A stretch of 64,000 bases of DNA from Cordilura impudica (GCA_963682025.1 OY821517.1:97959946-98023945); one strand, 5' to 3'; numbered from the stretch's first letter, positions 44,503 to 55,075 are shown. A program made the numbers and translations. The notes: generated from the sequence alone by a model not told the origin.

Positions 44503-46455
44503 CCAACAGATACACAGTGGATACTGTCATTAGGTCCCAAATATGCTCTGCCAAATACAAAAACAACATTCCCACTATTTAAATGTATTGCGGAGGGAGA
44601 AGAATGCATACAAACGATTGGGAACAGAGAACAACAAGAAATTTCGAGAACAAAATTCATTGCATTAATTGACGACCACTTAACAAAAACAAAATTATCA
44701 AAAAGAGACAAAATAATATTAGACACAGTGGAACAATCGACCAAATTTCTGAACAAAAACAAGGATATTTTAATTTTAAGTGCAGATAAGGGTAATAAAA
44801 CAGTGGCAATGGACAAACATGAATATGAACTTAAAATGAATATGATTTTACGAGATATATGTACATATAGAAGACTTAAACGAGATCCAACGTCAAGTCT
44901 ACAGAATAAAAACAATATGCTTGTTGATAAATTATTTCAACTAAACCTAATTTCTCTACCAGAAAAATACAAAATGATAACAAGAATAGCTACCGCACCA
45001 CGTATTTATGGCTTACCCAAAATTCATAAGCAGGACATACCTCTTAGACCTATCTGTTCCCACACAAACTCACCGTCCTACAATCTATCTAAATTTATTA
45101 TTGACATTCTGAAGAATTTAACCAAAGACTCCAAATATAATGTAAAAGACGCCATAGAATTTAAATCTAGAATTAAAGATAAACGCATTTGGAACGATGA
45201 AATGTTAATATCATTCGACGTCATGTCATTATTCCCCAGCATACCAGTGAATCTTGCCTTGAAATCTATAGAAAAGAAATGGCATATATTAGAAAGACAT
45301 ACACGAATACCTAAGGACTTATTTTTTCAATTATTGGCATTTTGCATTAAAGACACAAGATATTTTAAATTTGAAGATAAAATATATGAGCAGCTTAAAG
45401 GTATGCCAATGGGTTCACCAGCCTCACCAGTAATTGCTGATATTATAATGGAAGAACTACTAGATGCTACGATGGACAAAATGGAGAAAAAACCAAGAAT
45501 TTTTACCAAATATGTGGACGATTTATTTGGAATTATAAAAAAGGACTATGTTTCAGATACTCTTAATATTTTAAATTCATTTAATCGACAAATCCAATTT
45601 ACAATGGAAGAAGAAATTGATGGAAAATTACCTTATCTTGATTCGATAATATTAAGAAAAGGGACCTTATTAAAACTAAACTGGTACCAGAAGCCAACAT
45701 CGTCAAGCAGATTAATAAACTTTTACTCGAAACACCCAAAACGAATAATTATTAACACAGCAATAAATTTTATTAGTAGAGTTTTAGATATTAGCGACAA
45801 AGATTTTCACAAATCAAATATAGATAAGATCAAGAATATTTTAGTAATGAATGATTTCCCAAAGAAAACTATTAATGACTTAATAAAATTTGTGAACAAT
45901 AAAAGACCTAGGACGGACAATGAGGAACAAAGAAAAATTTACAAATCAATTACTTACGTTCCAAAATACTCAGAACGGTTCAAAAATTCCAATATTTATG
46001 ACAAAGAGATGTACAATTTAGCATTTAAAACACACAATACGGTTAACAAACTTTTTAGCAGAACAAAATCTAGGATAAACAAGGATGAAAAGTCGAATTT
46101 AGTATATAAGATTAGTTGTAATGGGGACAAGTCCAGCGTATGCCAGAAGGTATATGTTGGTACGACGAGGACAAAATTAAAAACTAGACTATCATCACAT
46201 AAATCAGATATAAGGTTAAAGGAAAAACCATTAGAGCAAAAAACAGCACTTGCTGCCCACTGTGCAATAACTGGACACACTCCAAAGTTTGACGATGTTG
46301 AAATATTAAAAGAAGAGACTAACAATGGGAGAAGGTTTACTTTAGAAATGCTACATATTATTGATGTACCTTCTGAAAAGAGACTTAATTACAAGAGCGA
46401 CACTGAGAAATGTGCTCAAATATATCGACACACAATAAGACAACATAGAAAGTAA
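44503..46455 (+). CDS. Penelope-like reverse transcriptase with GIY-YIG endonuclease
   Basis: The frame is open for 650 codons after TAA at 44500; the first Met is at 44728. N-terminal ILSLGPKYALPNTKTTFPLF precedes ILILSADKGNKTVAMDKHEY and PRIYGLPKIHKQDIPLRPIC. RT motifs are SFDVMSLFPSIPV (A), GMPMGSPASPVIADIIMEEL (B) and KYVDDLFGI (C, catalytic Asp pair). The C-terminal nuclease has NLVYKISCNG, VYVGTTRTKLKTRLSSHKSD and AAHCAITGHTPKFDDVEIL, the GIY-YIG layout with Cys and His ligands of Penelope elements. No stop or frameshift is visible, so the protein part could be functional except for the missing N-terminus. It would copy element RNA into nicked chromosomal DNA. Confidence 0.93.
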   Translation, partial: PTDTQWILSLGPKYALPNTKTTFPLFKCIAEGEECIQTIGNREQQEISRTKFIALIDDHLTKTKLSKRDKIILDTVEQSTKFLNKNKDILILSADKGNKTVAMDKHEYELKMNMILRDICTYRRLKRDPTSSLQNKNNMLVDKLFQLNLISLPEKYKMITRIATAPRIYGLPKIHKQDIPLRPICSHTNSPSYNLSKFIIDILKNLTKDSKYNVKDAIEFKSRIKDKRIWNDEMLISFDVMSLFPSIPVNLALKSIEKKWHILERHTRIPKDLFFQLLAFCIKDTRYFKFEDKIYEQLKGMPMGSPASPVIADIIMEELLDATMDKMEKKPRIFTKYVDDLFGIIKKDYVSDTLNILNSFNRQIQFTMEEEIDGKLPYLDSIILRKGTLLKLNWYQKPTSSSRLINFYSKHPKRIIINTAINFISRVLDISDKDFHKSNIDKIKNILVMNDFPKKTINDLIKFVNNKRPRTDNEEQRKIYKSITYVPKYSERFKNSNIYDKEMYNLAFKTHNTVNKLFSRTKSRINKDEKSNLVYKISCNGDKSSVCQKVYVGTTRTKLKTRLSSHKSDIRLKEKPLEQKTALAAHCAITGHTPKFDDVEILKEETNNGRRFTLEMLHIIDVPSEKRLNYKSDTEKCAQIYRHTIRQHRK

Positions 46456-46599
46456 ATATTAGTTTGACAAAAATCAACATTAGGACGATAGCACATAATT
46501 ATTTTTAAGAAAAATGTAATTATTTTTATATATGTTAAAACATTTTTTGTTTACTATTTTTGAGTTTTTGTGTGATTTATATTGTTTTTTGTGTTATAG

Positions 46600-46640
46600 A
46601 TTTCCCTGAGGATGACCAACAAAGTTGGTCGAAATATTGG
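46600..46640 (+). ncRNA. Hammerhead ribozyme motif of the Penelope-like element
   Basis: CTGAGGA (46606-46612) is followed by a stem TGACCAAC-AAA-GTTGGTC and then GAAA (46631-46634). CUGANGA, stem II and GAAA are the conserved hammerhead core. Hammerheads are known in the terminal repeats of Penelope-like elements. Stem III would be very short and stem I was not verified. Confidence 0.65.
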
Positions 46641-46998
46641 AAAATAAAATATTAAAATATATTATATATAAAAAAAAAAAAAAAAAAAAAAAAATCGTTT
46701 ACAATTTTTTTATAAAAAATTTTTTTTTTATTTCGTAATGACCTCATGCCGAACAATTTAATACCAAAATTTTAATTTAAATAAAAAATGAATCAACTCC
46801 ACAAAAAACGTACACATTGGGGATTTTTTTTATAATGAACAACTTCCTCAATCCCATAAAAATTTTTGGTGAGAAAGTTAAATTTGTTAAGGAATTTGTT
46901 CATGGGGCACTAAGATCTCAGCGCCTGGCAAGCATAGTGAACCATTTTTCAAGTCAAAGGCCTTTGGATCTCGGGCAAGACCGGATAAAAACAGCTAG

Positions 46999-48833
46999 TA
47001 ATTCAATAGAAAGAAACATTTACACTTGAAGTAAACGAATATTTTCTAAAATAAATTTAAAAAACCTCAATAGAATATATAAAATGTATTTAAATTCAAA
47101 GTTAACGGATATATTTTTACTTAATAAAGAAGTTAAAATATATTGGAAATGAGAAAGAACTATAATAACTAACTGAAAGATTCAAAAATATTTTGAAAAA
47201 ACTACTACATATAAGAGCTAACTGAAAAACACTTGAATGTTCACAGTTAGTAAATAAAATGAATGCAATATCTAAAATATTAATGAAAAAACAGCTATAG
47301 GAACTAACTGAAAGACACCTATCTATACTAAATTAAACTAAAAATTTAAAATAAAAATTTTAAAACTTAAATTAAAAACTAAAAACTTGAAATAAAAATT
47401 GAAAACCTGAAAACTGAAAAGGGCAATTCCATAAAAATGTCAACTTTTATGAAAAAAATAGTTTTTCATTTATATGAAGTAAGCTTAAAAATATATTAAA
47501 ATATGTTCCAAGTTACATAATGTAATTCCTTACAAACATTCTAAATAATAAAATAAATATAAAATTTATTTGTTTATTCAAATTTCTTTTAATACATGTT
47601 CAAGAAACTTTAGTCATTCCGTCACAGTCATTCCGTCACGTCAAATGACAGTTAATAAATTCGATACTATTACAGGCCAGTTGCTCTAAATTATAATTTT
47701 ATATTGCTTATATATCATATGTAAAATATGCACTAGTTTAAAATCTGACTTGCTTCTTAATTTACAAAAGTTCCCAGGTTTTAATAACAGGACAGAGTCA
47801 TGGTAGCAAAAATGTCATTCCGTCACACAATGAGAAATTACCCAAAAATAAAAGAATAAAATAGTGTAAAAATTGTTTCTGTGTTTTTTTTTTAAATCTC
47901 TTAATTATTAACAATCATTTTCAAACTGAAGAATGAATTTTTAATTCAAAATAGCTTTGTAAAATAGCCTTAACTTCAATTCTACAACTCAAAATGTCAT
48001 TCCGTCACATATGGAATTGCTCAAAACTTAATTTAAAAAATTTAAAAGTAAATATAACAAATTGTTTGAACGTCGTTAATTTTTAAAAAAAAAAATAAAA
48101 ATTTGATCTGATGTAATAACAAATTTAGTAAATAAATATTAAGGTCTGAAAAGAGGTATTAAAATTGGTTATAATTTAACTTAATTAGAAACAAAAAAAA
48201 TATATATTGGAATAATTCAATAGAAAGAAACATATAAACTTGATATAAGTGAATATTTTCTCAAATAAATCGAAAAAAGTGGGTCTTGTGAATGAAATAT
48301 ACGTTGTCAGCTCTAAAAAAAAAACCTCAATAGAATATATAAAATGTATTTAAATTCAAAGTTAACGGATATATTTTTACTTAATTAAGAAGCTAAAATA
48401 TATTGGAAATGAGAAGGAACTATAGTAACTAACTGAAAGATACTTGAAAATAAAAAGTTGTTAAAAAATTGGATTATGTGAAATAGATTTCAAAAATAAT
48501 TTGAAATAAAAAATTTATATATGATAAATTTTTTCATTAAATTACTTATAGGTTTAATAAAACCATATAGTTCTATAAACGAAAAACTTAGACTATTAAA
48601 AAAGAATCTTTTCTAAATAAAGAATTCTTTATAAAACAAGAAATAACTAAGTGAAAGATCTATCTATCTATCTTACATGGAAATGTTCTAAGAAAAAATG
48701 CAATGTAACCACATTTTAAATATTTAAAAGTTCTGTCAATAGCAAATATATATTTTAAAAAACAACTGTAGGTTTACGGGCTTTTGTGATTTTGTTTTCA
48801 TTGCATTATAATAAAAAAATTGGTTTTGTTGGA
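46999..48833. repeat. Right arm (outer part) of the ~20-kb palindrome
   Basis: Inverted copy of 28566-30612. Matches include 'aattcaaagttaacggatat' (47093 and 48354), 'aactaactgaaagatacttg' and AAAAGTTCTGTCAATAGCAA. The two occurrences show the tandem unit of the arm. Homology ends after TTGCATTATAATAAAAAAATTGG. Confidence 0.85.
47421..48022. mobile_element. ~600-bp MITE-like element with CATTCCGTCAC motifs
   Basis: Ends GGGCAATTCCATA and, in reverse complement, GAGCAATTCCATA. Joining the flanks gives CTGAAAACTTAA, the sequence of the other arm (29360-29375). It carries the 11-mer CATTCCGTCAC four times (about 47616, 47628, 47815, 47998), which suggests a sequence-specific protein-binding site. 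No coding sequence. Confidence 0.65.
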
Positions 48834-49089
48834 TTGGGTGAATTTTTATTAAGTGAAACGTTAAATCTTCAATTTAAACTAAAGCTTTTTACTTGAAGCT
48901 TTAATACTAACTAACAATACAAAAAATTCATAATATTATAGACTCCTGGTTTGATATTATTACAAAATCTAAAATATGATAAGTGAGATCTACTCAAAAA
49001 ATAAAACAAATGAAAATTTCTTTGGAGAAAAAAAAAAAAAAAAATAGGAGAAAAACTCATTCCAATAAATAAAAAAATCAAATATGTGC

Positions 49090-50206
49090 TTAAATTTTAT
49101 CTTGAACATGGTTCAACATACTGCCGTACGAGAGGTGGCATTGGCAGTCTTCCCAGGCCCCCCATATTACCCAACCGAACTGACTTTATTGGGCCTTTGG
49201 CAGAGACGCTCGTTTGCGGATGACTTCCCTGAATAATATTTCATCGATAGCCAGGGACCCCATGATGCCGTCTGCTTCTTAGAACGTTACAAACCCTGGA
49301 TGTGCGAAGGGACTAAATTGGCGTACATAGTCTGCCAAGCACGGATCAGGGGGCGATGTTCGCAACCTGAGGTCCATCTCATTGCTGAAGGTCAATGTCC
49401 ATTTGGTTGCTGCTTGTTGGAGGTCGATCAATCCGTGGGATGGAGCAACTTCAAATGCTCCAACTTCTTGATGTCTTCCCATTCTCGATGTCTTAAAGTT
49501 GGGGAAGATATAAGCCACCCTTCGGCTAATGCACGAATCCATTTCATTTTCGGCAAGCAGGGAAGTTACCCACATTGGGTTGCCGTGGTAGCTAAGGCTG
49601 ACTCGGACAAGTGGTGGGAGCAGGTGAGTGGGGTCGCGACGGACGTGAAGTAGTTTCGGTGGACGCAAAGCTCGGGGGATTCGTATTTCCTCCTCCAGAA
49701 ATCCGGACACCAAGGGAGCGGTCGTTTTTGTTGCTGTCTGGGTTGCTGTCGACTGACTTGACTCTACCCGAACCTTTTGAGTCATGGGCCTCTTTTGCGC
49801 TTGAGCAAGGGGCTCTTCTTGAGTGATGTTCTTCTCCAGGGCATTAGAGGTTGCTTCTTCAAAGCTAGATACGGCATCTTCGTTTGCGGTGAAGCATTGT
49901 GCGATGTATGGCCACATATATCGTACATCGATTCTCTGACTCACACTTATGGCGGGTGTGGCTTACTGCCAATCAGTTTAGGCAATATTGGCGCTTCACC
50001 ACGAAATTCCGGCGCCTTTCATTGTCGTACGACTGGAAAACCCGGCAATATTTTAATGGATGGTTGCGAAGGCAAAGATGGCAGCGTTTCCTCAAGATAT
50101 TTTGGCTAGAGAGATAAAGAAATAGAAACATATACTGTGTTATTAAAAATTTTGTTAAGCGACTATTTTTCTCTTTTTGGTAACTAGGATTATGTATCTG
50201 GTGCAT
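49090..50206 (-). pseudogene. BEL/Pao-type gag and protease remnant
   Basis: The - strand begins with Cys clusters RCHLCLRNHPLKYCRVFQSY, VVKRQYCLN (TGA) LAVSHTRHKC and RCTICGHTSHN. It then has 221 open codons with RALRPPKLLHVRRDPTHLLP, LVRVSLSYHGNPMWVTSLLA (protease-like; the catalytic D-S/T-G is not evident) and GLIDLQQAATKWTL. The downstream end GIMGSLAIDEILF is frameshifted. The element lacks RT. It follows an integrase relic in the same orientation, an order opposite to a single BEL element. Confidence 0.6.
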
Positions 50207-50229
50207 TAAGTTGTGGGTTTCAGTGAGAT

Positions 50230-51075
50230 CGATTCAGGTGGGCTATTAGACATGGGTAGAATGCAAAGTTTACCGATCGAACTTGTTATCGTACCATTCT
50301 GACTTTTAACTTATGCCCCTCGAACTTTACTATCTTTTCCGCATATAACTTTTGTAATGAGTCGTAGACGCCACTCTGTTAGTGGTAGAAGGTCATCTTT
50401 TACATCTACGAGATCGTCAACTTTTATGCTGTTGCTTTCAGCTTTCCATTTGAATCGGCGTTGGAGCTCGGTGATGTATTAGTTTTTCCAGCGTCGTGCG
50501 AAAAAGTACTGAATGTATTAAAGACGCTCCCAGCGTTTTAGAGAACTTAGGTTTTTTGATGTTGCTTCTTCAGGAGCCATCGGAGGGGCGATAATAGGAG
50601 CGCCACGTAATAGATGACCTGGCGTTAAGGGTAGAATTTCGTTTGGGCTTTCTGTTAATGGCGACATTGGTCTCGAGTTTAGTACAGCTTCAATACGTAT
50701 AAGTAGAGTTGTAAATTCCTCAAATGTGAATGTGAGCGTACCAGCGATTTTCTTTAGATGCGATTTCATACTTTTCACGGCAGCCTCCCACAGGCCACCC
50801 ATGTGGGGTGCATAAGGCGGTATAAATGACCAAGTAAACCAACGTGAGCCGTATTTTTAAACTAACGTTTTTTCAGCTGTTTTTAGGAACAGATTATGGG
50901 TTTTAAGTAGCACATAACTTGCGCCTTGATATTTTCGACCATTGTCGGAAAACATCGTCTTCGGTAAAACTCTTCGTCCCGTAAATCTAACGAAGCAGGC
51001 CATAAACGCATCTGTGGATAGATCCGAGCAGACTTCCAAGTTAAAGAATCTATTGACATACGATTTGTTGTTCAA
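50230..51075 (-). pseudogene. BEL/Pao integrase C-terminal part
   Basis: From 51075 down: LEVCSDLSTDAFMACFVRFT, GRRVLPKTMFSDNGRKYQGA (core Asp region), then a gap and MGGLWEAAVKSMKSHLKKIA, FEEFTTLLIRIEAVLNSRPM, LTPGHLLRGAP (catalytic Glu region replaced by gap). After a frameshift come TELQRRFKWKAESNSIKVDD and GKVRGA. These match BEL/Pao integrase and its C-terminal DUF5641 domain. The 3' LTR was not seen. Confidence 0.85.
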
Positions 51076-51955
51076 TTCATCGTGGTTGGTACCGAATTTG
51101 AATTTAAGTTAATGAAGAGGGTCAAAATTCCGAAATCCAATTTTATGGATAATATTGCCAGAGCTAGAGCAGGACTCCAGGCAAAATGCGCCGCATGTAT
51201 CACATATTATTTTGTTCGTCTCTTCATAAAGGATATATTGATATATGATTTGTTGTTCTACTCATCGTGGTTGGTACCGAATTTGAATTTAAAGTTCAGA
51301 AAAGTGCAAAATTTGCATTTAAATTAAAAAAAAGGACAAAATTCCGAAATCCAATTATATGGATCTATGCCCAGAGCTATAGCAGGACTTCAGGCTAAAC
51401 GCGCCGCATGTATTAAAATGAAAAAAGGACAAAATTCAGAAATCCAATTTTATGGATACTATTCCTAGGGCTAAATACGCCGTATGTATCATATATCATT
51501 TTGTTCGTCTCTTCATAAAGAATCTATTGATATATGATTTGTTGTTCTACTCATCGTGGTTGGTACCGAATTCGAATGTTAGTTAATGGAAGGGGCCAAA
51601 ATTCAGAAATCCAATTTTATGGATACTATTTCCAGCGCTATAGCAGGACTCCAAGCATGTATATATTGATATACGATTTTATATACGATTTGTTGTTCTA
51701 CTCATCGTGGTTGGTACCGAATTTGAAGTTTTGTTAATGAAATGGGCCAAAATTTGCTTTAAAATTAAGAAAAGGACAAAATTCAGAAATCCAATTCTAT
51801 GGATACTATTCCTAGGGCTATAGCAGTACTACAGGCAAAATGCGCCGCATGTATCATATATAATTTTGTTCGTGTCTTCATAAAGAATCTATTGATATAT
51901 GATTTGTTGTTCTACCCATCGTGGTTGGTACCGAATTTGCTTTAATGTACCCCTG
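51060..51955. repeat. Irregular tandem array, ~150-290-bp units
   Basis: CATCGTGGTTGGTACCGAAT recurs at about 51078, 51262, 51553, 51703 and 51918. Between these, AAAATTCAGAAATCCAATTT and GCGCCGCATGTAT segments repeat in the same order. Unit length varies by internal deletions. One edge touches the integrase relic at 51060-51075. No coding was recognised. Confidence 0.8.
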
Positions 51956-53037
51956 TGTTGTTTTAAGACTTCAGTCTTGTTACACAGGCTAACAAATAAA
52001 TATATATTAATTCAGAATTAAGATGACAAAATCGAATCCTGACTTTGGAATCCAATGGAGAAAAGCAGAATATTTGAATACATTTGCAATGATGGTGTGG
52101 TGTCCCACGATGAGCCAAGCCCAACGTAAGTTGCGATTACGTAATAAGTTGTTCCAAGTGCATTATAAATTAAATATCATTCAAATTTCTTGCTATAATT
52201 TTCATAAAATTACAAGACTAATTTTAAAACATGGAATTCTTTAACTTTAAGTTAATTGCGCCATAATAAAAACTCATTTCGTGTTTTAGTGTTTGTCCTT
52301 TTTTTTTTTTTTTGAAGCCATAATACTTACCAGCCTAATATTAATTTTTTCCTATCTTTTTTATGAACAATCATTAGCATATATATGGGTAAATTTTGGG
52401 TATTGTTAACCAAGTTTATATGTTTCTTCCTATTGTGATTTCCATTTACAGGGAGACAGATGGTGTTTTTTTTTGTATTCCCATTAGCTTTTGGCGCGGA
52501 AAATGATTAATTAATATCTAATTTCTTAGGAGAGTCAAGTAATTATAGTACTTAAAATACTGCTGTATGAATAAGAGTATGTGTGCAGTAGTGGGATGAA
52601 TTTTGACAAAAAAAAAAAAGGCTGTAAATACCCGTAAGGAAAATCGTACGTAACTTTCCTTAAATATGACAATATATACTTTTGTGAAGATGACATGCAG
52701 AATATACTTGGCCTAAATAAAGGGTGAAATGAAAAAACAAAACTTTTTCAAATTAATATAACGCAATTCTTAATAAATAACTTGGAGAACTCCCATTAAA
52801 TTTCGCATTATGTGACCTTTCAAAAATATAAAACTATACAGATTTTAAAATCAAAGTGATACGCGTAAACATAACACGAAAATTTAAAAATTTAATTTTA
52901 AAAAATTGTTCAAAAGTTGTATAATTTTTAAACTAACCTAAGTGCTACATAAGGCACTACAGCATGGCTCTCTCGATAACAGCAGGATTGTCTTTATTCA
53001 ATTTTGGAAAGCGAACACCACAGAAAAAACTTTAATG
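51956..53037. other. AT-rich spacer
   Basis: No recognised gene or repeat. A 73-codon frame at 52023-52244 has no recognisable motif and biased composition, so it is not called. Confidence 0.35.
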
Positions 53038-53838
53038 CCAAGCAATAAACATGAAGTAAATTTTAAGTGGTAATGTTATTAATTTGTACCATGCCGATAT
53101 GAAAAAGTTCACGTTCGATGTTATTCCTTATGGGGACTATAATCACTTAATTTTCTCGAAAACATATGTAAGCCAAATTTGAAAATCTATGCAATATTTT
53201 GTTTTTTTTTATAGATCATCGGGCATCAGCTTTATGTGGGGTCTATAATTAAGAATGGTCCTACATTGTTTATTTTTGGACTACTGAATAACGGGTTTAA
53301 TAGGCTCACCTACACCAAAGATTATCGATGTATACTAGCAGGTTCCAGCACACGAAATTCGGGTGCAAACTCTAGGAAATTTTTTTTTTTAATTTAATAA
53401 AGAGTCTAAAGGTATGCTTCACAATTTAACTCATATTAAATGAAGAAAACAAACTCAACACATTAACACAAACACATTAACAAATTGAATAAACACATTG
53501 TACAATTTTGTGTATGTGTTAGTAGCAACTTTGAACGGTCATAACTCCAAAAAAATATTCCAGACGATGAAAATCTCTAAATCTGGGTAACAGCTAAAAA
53601 GAAATACCTTTCAAATGATAATTTTTTTGTCAAAATCGGGGTAAAACTGTGAAACTTACATCGGTCAAAAGAAATCGCCTTGCCTATTAATATTATAGAT
53701 ATAACAATATTGATCTTACGGAAATTTTAGTCGGTTTGATATGGGTTACTTGTATGGGGTCTAGGTCTGAACATGTACTGATCCCCACCAATTTCAATAG
53801 AGTTCATTCCATGGCCGATACAAACTAATATAATAAAT
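53038..53838 (-). mobile_element. INE-1/mini-me-like element split by a Helitron
   Basis: First part 53038-53334 (gatatgaaaaagttcacg ... gattatcgatgtata), second part 53700-53838 (tataacaatattgatcttac ... catggccgatacaaa). They join in the family order at the 'gatctatatgacaatttgga' position. The GGAC tract and terminus are missing. Confidence 0.8.
53335..53699 (-). mobile_element. Short non-autonomous Helitron (365 bp)
   Basis: On the - strand it starts TCTATAATATTAATAGGCAA after A and ends AACCTGCTAG before T. The interrupted INE-like copy gives the site and shows no duplication. A sibling lies at 30613-30985; both keep 'ctaggaaattt', 'aatacctttcaaat' and the TAATATTAATAGGC end. No coding. 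Confidence 0.8.
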
Positions 53839-53847
53839 TTAACCATG

Positions 53848-54097
53848 TATTAATTTTTTTGGCTTCGATTACGAAAAACTCCATATCTGGGGCTATATTT
53901 ATTGCGGACTAGGTCGAAAAATGGACCGATCCTGACCATATTTGGTAGGGTCACTTATTTTTGCAAAAACATATACAAGCCAAATATGAGAAAAATCTGT
54001 TGAATATTTTTGTTTTTGATAGATTTAAATGAAAACCGGGAATCAGCTTCATATTGGGCCTATGACTTAGAATTGTCTTTTAGGCTACTAACAAATG
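53848..54097 (-). mobile_element. INE-1/mini-me-like fragment
   Basis: Outer half of a copy ('attaatttttttggcttcga' to 'gactactaacaaatg'-like end), with 'gactaggtcgaaaaatggac' intact. It is cut where mariner sequence begins. Confidence 0.75.
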
Positions 54098-54786
54098 TTT
54101 GGATTTGTAATCAATTTTATTTTTCCACGCAATCTCCGTTAAGTGAAATGCACTTCTTCCAACGTTCCTCTAACATCACGATACAATTGAAAAAATACGA
54201 TTTGTCAAACTCTTAAAAATAGGCTTCCGACTCTGATATGACTTCTTCATTTTTGGAAAATCTCTTTCCTTGGAACCTTTTTTTCAAGTTTTGGAACAAA
54301 TAGTAATCGCTGCGAGCCAGATCTGGAGAATACGGGGGATGCGGGAAGCAATTCGTAATGTAAAGACTTAAATTTTTTTGAAGTTAAAGCAGATGAATGT
54401 GCCGGTGCATTGTCATGATGGTAAAAGATCTTTTTCTTGTTTAAGTGGGGTCGTTTTTTCTTAACTGCTTAATCCAATCTGTCCAACAACTCAACACAGT
54501 ACTTGGCAGTTATTGTTTTTCCTTTCGCCAAGTAATCAAAAGATATTATACCACGTGCATCCCAACAAACACTCGCCATTACCCTTCCATTTTGAGTTTT
54601 TGGCCGCATTGTTGAGTTCTTTCGGCTTTCGCATGCTTGTAACCACTCCGCAGACTGCGTATTGGAGCCCCGTGTATAATAACAAATCCACGTAAAAATT
54701 CAGTTGAATTTACATCAGACATCTCCAAAGCATACTTTGAATCATGAACACGTTTAAAAGCTGCATCATTTTTATAACGGTAACTT
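54098..54786 (-). pseudogene. mariner transposase remnant (second copy)
   Basis: The - strand shows VNSTEFLRGFVI, SNTQSAEWLQACE, VMASVCWDARGI-like, LLGERK/AKGKTI-like, KKKIFYHHDNAPAHSSAL (second catalytic Asp kept), FPHPPYSPDLARSDYYLFQN (third Asp kept, DD34D spacing), LKKRFQGKRFSKNEEVISES and LEERWKKCISLNGDCVEK. The first catalytic motif (DETW) is destroyed, and there are several stops and frameshifts. It is more complete than the copy at 4270 and of a different subfamily. An INE-like copy abuts its 5' side. Confidence 0.85.
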
Positions 54787-54787
54787 T

Positions 54788-55075
54788 TTATACCCAATAT
54801 CACTATGTGGTTTGGGTATAATGACTTTGTGCTGCTGTTTGTAACAACCAAAAATATTTGACCTAGACCCATCTTTTATTATACCGATCGAATCAGAATC
54901 ACTTTGTGAGTTGATTTAACAATGTCCGTCCTTCCGTCCGTCCGTCCGTCTGTGTGTCCATGTAAACCTTGTAATCAAACTGCAGGTCGCAAATATAAAT
55001 ATATTTTGATGAAATTTGGTATATAAGCTTTCACCGGCCATGCGATGAACGCTATTGAAATTGGTGAAAATCGTA
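54788..55075 (+). mobile_element. INE-1/mini-me-like element, 3'-truncated
   Basis: Starts TTATACCCAATATCACTATG, has GTCCGTCCTTCCGTCCGTCC (tract with one change) and stops at 'attgaaattggtgaaaatcg'. A short remnant of another end (CACATAGTAGAATAACGTATA) lies at about 55140-55160. Confidence 0.85.

Larger units (their letters stand above)
44420..46690 (+). mobile_element. Penelope-like retroelement
   Basis: Runs from just after the (AT)n tract to an A-run at about 46668-46693. It has a single long open frame (RT plus GIY-YIG), then a 3' region with a hammerhead motif. It lies inside the Helitron. The 5' part is truncated, because the open frame has no start codon before its first conserved block. 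Confidence 0.85.
42821..46998 (+). mobile_element. Helitron with collapsed Rep/helicase and nested Penelope element
   Basis: Starts TCTATGTATATATATAAAAC after A and ends ACCGGATAAAAACAGCTAG before T. The left palindrome arm keeps the empty site 'attgaattattccaatata' (29151-29170), which confirms insertion between A and T without duplication, the rule for Helitrons. The first 570 bp are four imperfect copies of a ~140-bp unit ('ttcaacggatttctc ... cgcccactttttgtatacag'). A helicase relic follows, and then the Penelope-like element. A short palindrome TCAAAGGCCTTTGG lies about 40 bp before the 3' end. Confidence 0.85.

Noticed and set aside
44512..44520. CACAGTG heptamers at about 44514 and 44722
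   Set aside because: They lie in the Penelope coding sequence without partner ends or 5-bp duplications, so they are chance matches to the Transib end.
49300..49653. + strand frames over 49300-50117
   Set aside because: Antisense of the BEL gag remnant; no motifs of their own.
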